This document shows, one piece after another, positions 8,106 through 16,676 of a stretch of 64,000 bases of DNA (positions are counted from its first letter, which is position 1; every line of letters starts with the position of its first letter). The DNA comes from Alteromonas_E sp965248545 (GTDB lineage: Bacteria; Pseudomonadota; Gammaproteobacteria; Enterobacterales; Alteromonadaceae). The notes under the pieces were generated by a model that had not been told where the DNA came from, searched no databases, and was given only the letters and a program-made list of their open reading frames with translations. The position numbers and the translations under genes are program-made. The stretch spans positions 2,046,001 to 2,110,000 of the forward strand of contig OZ252110.1 in NCBI GenBank assembly GCA_965248545.1, written 5' to 3'.

Positions 8106-11100
8106 CTAGTCGCGTTTTTCGATCGTAGCGTAATCAAGTGCAATACTGTGGTCGTGTTTTATCTGCTCAAACACCTCAACAGAAAGCTCGTTGTAAGCTT
8201 CTGTCACACCAACCCAGGTGTTGCGATTATTGTTTTTAGCTGCATATAAAGCGGCGTCAGCAATGCCTATTGAGTCTTCCCAGCTCAATGCTAGGTGATT
8301 ATCTTTTTTGAGTGGATAAGCGGTATAGCCGACTGAGCAAGTGATATGTTGGGACTCATTCGCTTTTAGTTCGTAGGCAATTCCACCAATTGCATCAATG
8401 ACGCGATCGGCCAATATTCTTGCGTCTTGTCTGGCGGTATTGTGAACGACGACGAGGAATTCTTCTCCACCCCACCTGATCAAATAGTCAATTTCTCGGA
8501 AAACACGTTTCAATCTATGGCGGGTTTCAACCAAAACTTGATCACCCATTTGATGGCCATACTTATCATTGATGGCTTTAAAATGGTCGATATCAATTAA
8601 GAAAAATAGCATATCGAAGCTGTCATCTGGTTCAATATTGCCTTTACTACAATCGGCGTAATAGCGGTGCAGTTTGGCAATGTCACGCTCTATATTTTGC
8701 GCCAGGAAACGCCGATTGTGTAGTCCAGTCAACGCATCGGTTAAACTCGCTTCTCTAAGTGCCTCAGCTTGTTGATTGAGTGTTTTATTGGCTTCTAACA
8801 GTTCAGCTGTGCGCGACGCCACACGCTCTTCTAATTCTACTTGGCGTTGTCGAAGTTGTTTGACAAGTAGCTTGTGAAGCCCAAAAGCAAAAAGGCAAAG
8901 CGTCAAAGTGAAAATGCCTTTTGCAAGTAGAGTTTGATACCAGGTTGGGGGTATCGTTATTCGCCGCTCAATTCCAGAAGTTTGCCAGTCCTGACCGTTA
9001 CTTGAGTATTGAACTTGAAACGTATAAGTACCAGGTTCGGGTTGGGTATATGTTGCAACACGATGCTCAGAGTCGGTTATTGACCAGCTTTCATCAAGAC
9101 CCAATAAGCGATAGCGATATGTGAGTGACTTAGACGCCATATAATCCAGTACGGTGAATTCAAATGACATACGCTTTACCAATGCGGGTAATAGGAGCTC
9201 GTTTTGGATGGTGGAAGGCAATAGCGTTAAGTCATCAGCGGTGGTTATTTGTAAATCCGTGAGCTTTAAGCTTTTCAAAGGTTTAATCATCGACACCTCG
9301 TCAGGGCTCACCAGCGTTAGACCATTGGTGCCGCCAAACACCATGATGCCTGCATCCGTCATAGTCGCAGCGCCGCGTCTAAATGGCCGATTGATAGCGG
9401 TCGCTTCATCAACGAGGTCAGTTACTTCCAAACTCATGATGTTCACGGCAATAATACTATTTGACGTGCTTGCAAAGACATAGCCGTTGCGCTCACCCGC
9501 GATAGCTTCAACTCGCCCACCTATTTGATCTGCGTCGACAGCGACCTTTCGCCATTGCTGATTGTTCTGATAAACAAACAGACCAGCATTACTTGTGCCG
9601 GCCCAAAGTTGATGCTTGGAGTCCATGAACAATGTTGCGATAAACTGGTCTTGTAATAGAGCGGGCGCATCAGGTACTTGGTTTATAACAATGTCGCTCG
9701 AAAGGGGATCATTGAGCACATACAATCCTCGCCACGTGCCGATCCAAAGTTTGTTTCCAGCATACAGCAGTGAAGCAATTCGTCTTTCATGAGCCGCGTT
9801 CGACAAAAGGTTTTGGGCGACTGGCGCTCCTTGACTATAAGTCCAAAGTCCATCGGTCCCACCTACCCAGTATTTGTCATCAGCTCTTGCAAAAGCGCTC
9901 GAGTATTTGGCAGCTTGCCGACCTGGAATGCGTAAAGGTGAAGATTCACCTGTCGCTGGGTTTATCATTACAGAGCTGAAATTGCTGGAAGCAAAAACCT
10001 GTTGCTTGTCACTGAAAACCAATGTTTCAATTGGATCGCTGCCATCATCCCAAATGGTTTCGCTCTTACCTGTGACAAGGTCTAGCTGCTCTAGTCCGCT
10101 ACCTCCTGACCCGACGACGAGCTTCTGATTAACTGCTTGTACAGTGTTGACTTGTCTTTGTTTGAGACCCGTTTCGGATGTCGTTCCGCCGAGTATACGT
10201 TTAACGCCATGATCACCGACGTCGTACAACTGCAAGGCTGTATTCACGCCCATCCATACAAGACCACGTGAGTCAGTCAATAGAGCCCAGACATTGTCGT
10301 GTGCCAACCCTGCGGGGTGCAATGGATCGAAGTGCGAATGTCGTGATATCTGTGTGTTTAGATCCAGCTCAATGAGTCCCTTACCGAACGTCCCCAATAA
10401 AACGTTTGATTCAGTCACGTGAGTAATTGAATAAATCCAAGGTTCGGAATCTGCATTTAGACTTATGTGTCGAAACTGTTGGCCACTTGATTGGATATAC
10501 AGCCCCCGGTTTGCTGTACCCACTAGTAGAGTTCCCTCAGGGGTTGTAGTGATGGTACTTACCCTGGTTTTACTAGGAAAGCCACTGGCGTCTCTCAGTT
10601 CTGTCGTGCCGTGGCTGATTCGCATTTCGAGTAGGCCTTTGCCAGTGCCTACCCAGAGTGTGTCATTGACACTATGCAACGCGTGTATTCTAGCGTCATA
10701 AGGCAAGGGTATTGGCATAAATGAAGCAAATTTGGCAGAGTACTTGAACAATGCACGATCGGTCGCAACGAAGACACTCTCGGAGCTTTGCTGAGTCGCT
10801 GTGAGGTTTTGGATAGAAAGCGCCTGGCTATTTTTAAGCGGCACAGGGAAAAGTTGCCGGCTGCCAGCCTCGAGCCAGAACAACCCTTGACTCGTGCCAA
10901 CCCATAAACGACCATCAAATCCTGTTTCGACGGTGTAAACTTGAGGGGGCACAGTAGAGGTGTTCTCGGTAGCGAATGTCGCACGCACTGCCATGTGTGA
11001 ATCCCAGCGCCATAAGCCATTGTCAGAAACAAACCAAATGAAGCCTTGTTTGTCCTCAGTTATAGCGACAATATCGCCGTCGACGCCCACATGGTTTGCA

Positions 11101-11216
11101 AGTGGAGAATAATAGATGGGATGCTCAAATACGTAGGAGGATTCAATGGCATTGGCGAGATAAACTGGATTAACCATCAAGCACACGAAAAAGGTGAGTA
11201 GAAATCGGACTCTCAT
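8106..11216 (-). CDS. Diguanylate cyclase with periplasmic two-component-type propeller sensor
   Basis: Membrane-bound sensor predicted to make c-di-GMP. Order of parts: signal peptide/anchor (MRVRFLLTFFVCL), a long periplasmic beta-propeller built of Reg_prop-like repeats (several units with W-G-T-x-G-L cores), a Y_Y_Y-type Ig domain (LTYRYRLLGLDESW), one transmembrane helix (about 20 residues after the Ig domain), a coiled coil, and a GGDEF domain. The active-site signature is RWGGEEF, so catalysis looks intact. ATG at 11216 was chosen because it directly begins the signal sequence with GAGA upstream; an in-frame start at 11306 would add 30 unlikely residues. It lies downstream of the solute-binding protein gene, probably in one transcript. 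The ligand is unknown. Confidence 0.88.
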   Translation of the reverse strand: MRVRFLLTFFVCLMVNPVYLANAIESSYVFEHPIYYSPLANHVGVDGDIVAITEDKQGFIWFVSDNGLWRWDSHMAVRATFATENTSTVPPQVYTVETGFDGRLWVGTSQGLFWLEAGSRQLFPVPLKNSQALSIQNLTATQQSSESVFVATDRALFKYSAKFASFMPIPLPYDARIHALHSVNDTLWVGTGKGLLEMRISHGTTELRDASGFPSKTRVSTITTTPEGTLLVGTANRGLYIQSSGQQFRHISLNADSEPWIYSITHVTESNVLLGTFGKGLIELDLNTQISRHSHFDPLHPAGLAHDNVWALLTDSRGLVWMGVNTALQLYDVGDHGVKRILGGTTSETGLKQRQVNTVQAVNQKLVVGSGGSGLEQLDLVTGKSETIWDDGSDPIETLVFSDKQQVFASSNFSSVMINPATGESSPLRIPGRQAAKYSSAFARADDKYWVGGTDGLWTYSQGAPVAQNLLSNAAHERRIASLLYAGNKLWIGTWRGLYVLNDPLSSDIVINQVPDAPALLQDQFIATLFMDSKHQLWAGTSNAGLFVYQNNQQWRKVAVDADQIGGRVEAIAGERNGYVFASTSNSIIAVNIMSLEVTDLVDEATAINRPFRRGAATMTDAGIMVFGGTNGLTLVSPDEVSMIKPLKSLKLTDLQITTADDLTLLPSTIQNELLLPALVKRMSFEFTVLDYMASKSLTYRYRLLGLDESWSITDSEHRVATYTQPEPGTYTFQVQYSSNGQDWQTSGIERRITIPPTWYQTLLAKGIFTLTLCLFAFGLHKLLVKQLRQRQVELEERVASRTAELLEANKTLNQQAEALREASLTDALTGLHNRRFLAQNIERDIAKLHRYYADCSKGNIEPDDSFDMLFFLIDIDHFKAINDKYGHQMGDQVLVETRHRLKRVFREIDYLIRWGGEEFLVVVHNTARQDARILADRVIDAIGGIAYELKANESQHITCSVGYTAYPLKKDNHLALSWEDSIGIADAALYAAKNNNRNTWVGVTEAYNELSVEVFEQIKHDHSIALDYATIEKRD

Positions 11217-11339
11217 GTACGTCTCAAGGTTCATGCTTTTGGTTAACGGTAAATCTGTGCTTATTGACGAGATGTCTAGGGTATATTTTCGAATCGTTGG
11301 ATGCAATCGAATCGACCGCCAGACGCTGATGTTAAACCT

Positions 11340-12575
11340 CTAACGCTCTTCTTTTTGTTCGGCGGCCACTTTTTCGGATAGATATTTTTCCAACCGTGTA
11401 GCCTGTTGGGTGACGAGTAATGTATTAATATACTCGTTTAGCTTCGCAGAACGAGTGGGAGCTGCATCTCGGTCAAAATATTGAACATGAGTCTGGGCAA
11501 CTTGTAATGCTTCTAACGCAGTGCGTTGTCGAGAAGAGAGGCGCACTGGTTCAATCTCATTTGACGTTGGTAACCAGCCCAGTCCCATTGCTAGCTCGGC
11601 GTTCACCTCAGGTTTGGATAAGTAATTTAGCAATAGCGCTGCAGCCTGTTTGTTGTTGCTTGATTTGGGGACAACGAATAGATCCAGAGGAGCGACAGTC
11701 GCTGAAACTCGACGATTGGGAAAAGCGAAGTATCCAATTTTATCATCCATTGACAACTGAATATTCTGCTCCGCAAATTGGCCCGTTAGGGTCATTCCCG
11801 ACTTTCCACGGCTGACTGCCGCAAGGGCCTGAAGCCACGTCCAGCTATTTTCAGGCGAAAAAAAGTAGTCGCGCTCAACTAGCTCGCGCAGCGGCTCGAC
11901 TATTCTTCTTATTTCTTGTGCATTTAAATCCATACCCTCTACTAATTTTTTTCTGAGTGGTGCGCCGCCCGCTTTAAAGGCTAGAAAATCAAGCCAGATC
12001 AGTGACTCCCACCCACCTGCATTCGCTTGTATCAATGGCGCAACACCATTTTCATGAAGGACGCGACATACGGCCACAAACTCTTGCCAGGTTTTGGGCA
12101 CCGATAACTTTAAGGTCTCGAAAATGTGTTTGTTGTAGTAGAAGCCCCATCCGTATACTGCCAGGGGCATTGCATAGAGGCTATCGCCTCGGACAAGTTG
12201 ATCAATGACGGAGCTCGCGTAATGCTGCCGCATCGTATTGAGGTCGACGTATTCGTTTAGCGGCGATATTTGGTCTTTATCAACATACTGGTTCAGGCGC
12301 CGGCCAGATTGCCAATGGACAATGTCGTAATCTCCGTCCGCCATCCACTGATCTATACTGCTTTTGTATGACGCGTCGCTGTATGTTCTGACTTCTACCT
12401 CTTGATTAATTTCAGACTCAAAACGTTCAATAGAGGTAATCAATGCTTCTATTTGAATAGGGTCCGCTGATAGGAATACCATCCGCACAGGCTCCGCTCG
12501 GATAAATAGCGGTTGGAGCAACAAAACAGCAAGCGTAATGCGCGTTACAATACGTTGTACTTCTGAACCAAGCAT
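11340..12575 (-). CDS. Periplasmic extracellular solute-binding protein (family 1, sugar type)
   Basis: A secreted binding protein of the ABC sugar-transport kind (SBP_bac_1). The N-terminus from ATG 12575 is a signal peptide (h-region ITLAVLLLQPLFI, likely cut near AEP); the mature part starts with VRMVFLSADP and has a typical two-lobe pattern including DIVHWQSGRRLNQY and YAMPLAVYGWGFYYNKHIF. A GTG start at 12635 would add 20 residues. No ABC permease or ATPase gene lies nearby; instead the next gene downstream is the propeller diguanylate cyclase. That suggests a role as ligand receptor for the cyclase rather than in uptake. Ligand unknown. Confidence 0.85.
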   Translation of the reverse strand: MLGSEVQRIVTRITLAVLLLQPLFIRAEPVRMVFLSADPIQIEALITSIERFESEINQEVEVRTYSDASYKSSIDQWMADGDYDIVHWQSGRRLNQYVDKDQISPLNEYVDLNTMRQHYASSVIDQLVRGDSLYAMPLAVYGWGFYYNKHIFETLKLSVPKTWQEFVAVCRVLHENGVAPLIQANAGGWESLIWLDFLAFKAGGAPLRKKLVEGMDLNAQEIRRIVEPLRELVERDYFFSPENSWTWLQALAAVSRGKSGMTLTGQFAEQNIQLSMDDKIGYFAFPNRRVSATVAPLDLFVVPKSSNNKQAAALLLNYLSKPEVNAELAMGLGWLPTSNEIEPVRLSSRQRTALEALQVAQTHVQYFDRDAAPTRSAKLNEYINTLLVTQQATRLEKYLSEKVAAEQKEER

Positions 12576-12751
12576 AAAACAACATTTGGTACTCTGAATA
12601 TCGCTAAGTGTAATCGGTATACGCAATTTCGCCACTTTGAGTCATCTTGCAGCCGTACTATTGTTTACTCAATATGGCTGAGTGCCCATTGGTCCCATGT
12701 TGTATTTTTCCGTTATGATTCGGTTTTTAAAATTTTACTCAGTCGTTATCT

Positions 12752-13087
12752 ATGCTGGAACTCTTACAAACTGCTTTGCAACAGCTCACTCATTGGTCGA
12801 GCCCTTACTATTCAGAGATTGCGTTAACACTTGTCGCAACCCTACTCGTTATCTATGGTGATGTAATCAATAAACACATTAAGCGAGCGTTAAACCCTTA
12901 TCACTTTGTTATCAGGACTGCCATTTTTGTTCTCATCTGCGCGTTTGGGTATGGGCTACTCATCGTTTGGCTATCACCGTTCGTAAAACAAACGTTGCTT
13001 AACATTCCAGCGCTATATAGAGGTTTAACAATCGTGTTGATATTTTTATTGATGGGTTATTTGGCTGAAAACCGCCGCTATATTTAA
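12752..13087 (+). CDS. DUF3392 family small inner-membrane protein
   Basis: 111 aa with three clear hydrophobic segments (IALTLVATLLVIYG, FVIRTAIFVLICAFGYGLLI, LYRGLTIVLIFLLMGYL) and a short hydrophilic C-terminus. Length and pattern match the DUF3392 family of gammaproteobacterial membrane proteins, whose function is not known. It is divergent from the solute-binding protein gene across 176 bp and precedes the response regulator gene by about 120 bp. No Shine-Dalgarno stands out before its ATG. Confidence 0.8.
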   Translation: MLELLQTALQQLTHWSSPYYSEIALTLVATLLVIYGDVINKHIKRALNPYHFVIRTAIFVLICAFGYGLLIVWLSPFVKQTLLNIPALYRGLTIVLIFLLMGYLAENRRYI

Positions 13088-13210
13088 CCTCTCATGGTTG
13101 TTAGTAACACGTTGTTTAATATTGTCTTTTGCATTTGGGCTGCAAAAACGAAACTTTTAACATAGACTGGTCGTATAAAGTGGGTTACTAACTATTACAT
13201 TGATGTTCAT

Positions 13211-14098
13211 ATGGATTGGTTAAACGAAGAAGCGGATTCACAATCAGTGGTATCCAAAAGCCCTTGGAAAGTTGTAATTGTCGATGACGATTATGAGGTC
13301 TTCCAAGTCACTAAGCTCGCTCTCAGTCATTTCGTTTTCGAGGAGCGAGCGCTTGACCTAGTGTACGCCAGTAGTGCGGAAGCAGGTAAGAAAGTATTTC
13401 AAGACAACGATGACATTGCGTTGGCGATCGTTGACGTTGTAATGGAATCCGACGATGCAGGGTTACAGTTAGTCGAGTATATTCGCACCACGTTGGAAAA
13501 CCATTTTACGCGAATTGTGCTAAGGACCGGACAACCGGGCTTTGCGCCTGAAAGCGATGTTATTCAAAATTACGACATCGACGGCTACAAATCAAAGACT
13601 GAATTAACTCAGCAATCACTGACGCATTGCTTCTACACATCGTTGCGTTGCTATCGCGATCTAGTTCGAATACAGCGCTTTCAAATAGGCTTGGAGGCGC
13701 TGGTAGACTCTTTGCGCTCAATGCAGTCTTTGGAAACCTTTGACGTAGTCGCCGATAGCTTGTTGTTGCAGATTCGATCTGTATTGAGTGCCTATGACAG
13801 TGAATTGGTCATCCAACTCAAAGCTGTTGACGGTGTGTTCTCGAGTCAAAATACTGTGCGACGGTTCAACGGCGACGATCAATCCAACAGTCAAATGTAT
13901 TCGACGACCATTCAACAAAGCTTAACGTCGAAGCGGGATATCGTCACCGATGACATATACGCGCACTATCATGGTTCAGGTAATTATGAGTCAGTATTAT
14001 TATTGGTCGGGGCACAAAATATAAATAAATACAGCCGGCGTTTAATCGAGCTGTTCAGCGAAAACGTTTGCGTTTTTCTAGATAAGCTTGTGGAGTGA
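13211..14098 (+). CDS. Response regulator with DUF3369 domain
   Basis: 295 aa. The N-terminal receiver domain has the acidic pair VDDD (residues 25-27), phosphoacceptor D75 (AIVDVV) and conserved lysine K127 (YKSK). The C-terminal half (about 150-295) matches the DUF3369 module, a GAF-like fold found almost only behind receiver domains. There is no DNA-binding or enzymatic output domain, so it probably acts by protein contact. The cognate kinase gene starts 3 bp after its stop, so the pair is almost certainly co-translated. The signal and target are unknown. Confidence 0.87.
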   Translation: MDWLNEEADSQSVVSKSPWKVVIVDDDYEVFQVTKLALSHFVFEERALDLVYASSAEAGKKVFQDNDDIALAIVDVVMESDDAGLQLVEYIRTTLENHFTRIVLRTGQPGFAPESDVIQNYDIDGYKSKTELTQQSLTHCFYTSLRCYRDLVRIQRFQIGLEALVDSLRSMQSLETFDVVADSLLLQIRSVLSAYDSELVIQLKAVDGVFSSQNTVRRFNGDDQSNSQMYSTTIQQSLTSKRDIVTDDIYAHYHGSGNYESVLLLVGAQNINKYSRRLIELFSENVCVFLDKLVE

Positions 14099-14101
14099 TC
14101 A

Positions 14102-15454
14102 GTGCGCGATTTTGATAGCATTATTAATGTTATTCGTTCTCTGAAAATGAGTTATGGACAAGCGTTTTTTGTCTCACTTACATCACAGTTACACAAGATT
14201 ATCGAATCAGATTTTACCTTTATTGCTGAATTAGATCTCGACAGTAATGTGTCCAAAACGATTGCGTTTGTAACTGACGACGGGGTACAAGAAAACTTCG
14301 AGTATTCTCTCGAACACACTCCGTGTGCAGATGTCAGTAATGATTCCTTATGTGTTTATCCCGGCAACGTATGTCAGGCATACCCTGACGATCAATTGTT
14401 GATCGACATGGGGATCAAAGGCTATATCGGTTCCCCGTTACACGATTCAAACGGCAACGTAGTGGGGATAATGGTGGCTCTGTATAAGGACGACATTCAA
14501 GAGCCGGATATTGTTAGTGGTATCTTGCAGTTTTTTGAAGGACGCGTGTCTGCCGAGTTAGAGCGCAGTAATACGGTAAAACAATTGCAAGAGTTGAACG
14601 CCAATCTCGAGCTTCGGATCAATGAGCGCACAAGCGAGTTACGTCAAACCATGGATTCTCTCGCTGAAACTCAGCAACAAATGTTGGAGCAGGAGAAACA
14701 GGCTTCTCTCGGACGTTTAGTGGTAGGTGTCGCCCACGAGATCAATACTCCATTGGGTGTGTCAATGCTGGCTGGCAGCACGTTGGAAAGCGCTGTTGAG
14801 TCACTAGCGAGTTCATTGGCAAATAAAAGTTTAACGCAAAGCCGCATGAATCAACTGCGTGATGAAATGAAAGAAGCGTGTGAAATACTCAATGCAAACC
14901 TTCAGCGCGCAGCTGGGTTAGTCGTCAATTTTAAACAAATTTCCAGTGACCAGATTAAAGATTCGGAAACCTGTTTCAGTGTCAGTGAGTGGTTGTCCGG
15001 GGTCTTGTATCCTTTGCGAGAACTAGCCGAACAGCAAGGTGTTGAGATTCGTACTCGCGTTGATGAGAACGTTGCACAAATGTGTACATTCCCCGCCAAG
15101 CTATCGCAGGTTATTACCAATCTTGCGACAAATTCGATTTTGCACGCGTTTAGTCAAGCGCAGAAAGACGGTGTCAGATGGTGTGAAATTCGTTGTAAAT
15201 TGAATTCACACAATGAACTCTTATTCAGTGTAATCGACAATGGAATAGGTCTTGAGCCAGAAGTACTTAGCCGCCTATATGAGCCCTTTTTCACCACTTC
15301 GCGAGCCAAAGGGTCAACCGGTTTGGGAATGAGCATTGTGTATAACTTGGTAACGGGCCCGTTAAAGGGCAAGATATCTGTGATTAGCGAAAAAGGTCAC
15401 GGAACGCATATCGATTTAGTGTTCCCTGACAAACTTACTCAAGCGGTGTGCTGA
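14102..15454 (+). CDS. GAF-domain sensor histidine kinase
   Basis: 450 aa, GTG start 3 bp after the preceding response regulator gene. No transmembrane segment is visible, so it is probably cytoplasmic. Residues about 1-150 resemble a GAF domain (note C-rich DSLCVYPGNVCQAYPDD), followed by a coiled coil (LELRINERTSELRQT), the H-box GVAHEINTPLGV with phosphoacceptor H212, and a HATPase with N-box QVITNLATNSILHAF, G1 VIDNGIGL and G2 GSTGLGMSIV. Kinase chemistry therefore looks intact. The 3' end is convergent with the outer-membrane protein gene, 6 bp away. Confidence 0.9.
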   Translation: MRDFDSIINVIRSLKMSYGQAFFVSLTSQLHKIIESDFTFIAELDLDSNVSKTIAFVTDDGVQENFEYSLEHTPCADVSNDSLCVYPGNVCQAYPDDQLLIDMGIKGYIGSPLHDSNGNVVGIMVALYKDDIQEPDIVSGILQFFEGRVSAELERSNTVKQLQELNANLELRINERTSELRQTMDSLAETQQQMLEQEKQASLGRLVVGVAHEINTPLGVSMLAGSTLESAVESLASSLANKSLTQSRMNQLRDEMKEACEILNANLQRAAGLVVNFKQISSDQIKDSETCFSVSEWLSGVLYPLRELAEQQGVEIRTRVDENVAQMCTFPAKLSQVITNLATNSILHAFSQAQKDGVRWCEIRCKLNSHNELLFSVIDNGIGLEPEVLSRLYEPFFTTSRAKGSTGLGMSIVYNLVTGPLKGKISVISEKGHGTHIDLVFPDKLTQAVC

Positions 15455-15460
15455 CAAATT

Positions 15461-16663
15461 TTAAAAGCTGTATGCTAGCACCAATTTGGACTGTGATTGA
15501 TCAATGTGAGTGGGCATATTCAGTTGCAAACGGTTTTGCGCCCAATTGGAAGTGTAGTGATACTCTGCGCCAAACTCCCAGTGTTTATTCCATTGATATC
15601 GCCACGCAATTGTATAGCTCTCGCCATCACTGTTGTTCTGGTCATTAGGCATCATATCGTCTTCTATGACTTCCCAGAAATCATATCTAAAAGTGACACT
15701 GTGGTTATTTTGTTTGAACCGCGTTGCCAAGTACCAGGCGGTAAAGTCGGCATATACAATGCGATAACCCATTAAAGTCGAACCATCCATCACTTGAGCC
15801 ATCAAGCGCCATTGTGAATCGATATTGTGCTGAGCGGCTAACGAATGGAATTTGGTTCGCCATGCGTACAGACGTTCATCATTGACTGCATCTGGGTTTG
15901 CACGATTGTCATAATAGTAATAGCGTAATTCAGACTGTCGAAAGTAGCGTAGGTGTGCGCCTGCGTATGCGCCCCAGCGTCCATCGATCTCTCTAAACGG
16001 CTCAACCCACGCCGGACCGTTGATTTGGTCATCCGCGAGCACCGATGGAAGTCGTGCAAAATTAACGCGGTCGTGATGCAAGCTCTGTCGGTCATGGGTA
16101 GCAAACCCTCTCCAAGTCAGCAGACTGCCAAGTGGGTCATTACCTTTGAATACGCCCAAATGTGCCTCCCAACTCCACGGACTTCGTCGGGCTCTGCCAT
16201 TAGAAAAGGCGCTTACTTCGCCCCCCAGTGTGCGCAATTCTTCGCCGATCCAGCTATTGATCGAGGATTGAGTGTACGTATAAGGCGACAACCAGCCCGC
16301 AGAAACGTTTTCGATCGACATGGCTGGGTAAAAAAAGCCCAGTTTGGATTTGAATTTTATCTTGTTTGGAGACAAAGGTTTGTATTGCAAAAACGCTTGT
16401 GAAAAACCCAAGTGCTTTTCACCATCATCGTAGTAATTAGCGATGATATCAGCCGACCATGCAGAGTTGAGGTTGTGCTGCAGGCGCAAAAAGCCCTGTT
16501 GTAATTGCACCCCGCTCTCATTACTACGCAGAATACCTGTTCCTCGCTGTTGCCACGAGGATTCACTATCAGCGTTAATCAACGCTGCTTCAACTCGGCC
16601 GCTAATCTGCTGGGCGTGTGCAGGTACCGTCATCAACAGTAACAACAGAAATCCAATTCGCAT
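15461..16663 (-). CDS. Outer-membrane beta-barrel protein (porin-like), uncharacterised
   Basis: About 400 aa from ATG 16663, which has GAGGAG at 6-nt spacing and opens a clear signal peptide (MRIGFLLLLLMTVPAHA). The mature protein alternates aromatic and polar residues in amphipathic strands and ends in a C-terminal phenylalanine (LVLAYSF), the signature recognised by the BAM complex. No family name could be assigned; it could be a small-solute channel or an accessory of the signalling genes. Last of three tightly spaced genes: its ribosome site begins only 4 bp after the stop of the GGDEF/EAL gene. Confidence 0.8.
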   Translation of the reverse strand: MRIGFLLLLLMTVPAHAQQISGRVEAALINADSESSWQQRGTGILRSNESGVQLQQGFLRLQHNLNSAWSADIIANYYDDGEKHLGFSQAFLQYKPLSPNKIKFKSKLGFFYPAMSIENVSAGWLSPYTYTQSSINSWIGEELRTLGGEVSAFSNGRARRSPWSWEAHLGVFKGNDPLGSLLTWRGFATHDRQSLHHDRVNFARLPSVLADDQINGPAWVEPFREIDGRWGAYAGAHLRYFRQSELRYYYYDNRANPDAVNDERLYAWRTKFHSLAAQHNIDSQWRLMAQVMDGSTLMGYRIVYADFTAWYLATRFKQNNHSVTFRYDFWEVIEDDMMPNDQNNSDGESYTIAWRYQWNKHWEFGAEYHYTSNWAQNRLQLNMPTHIDQSQSKLVLAYSF

Positions 16664-16676
16664 TGTGACTCCTCGC

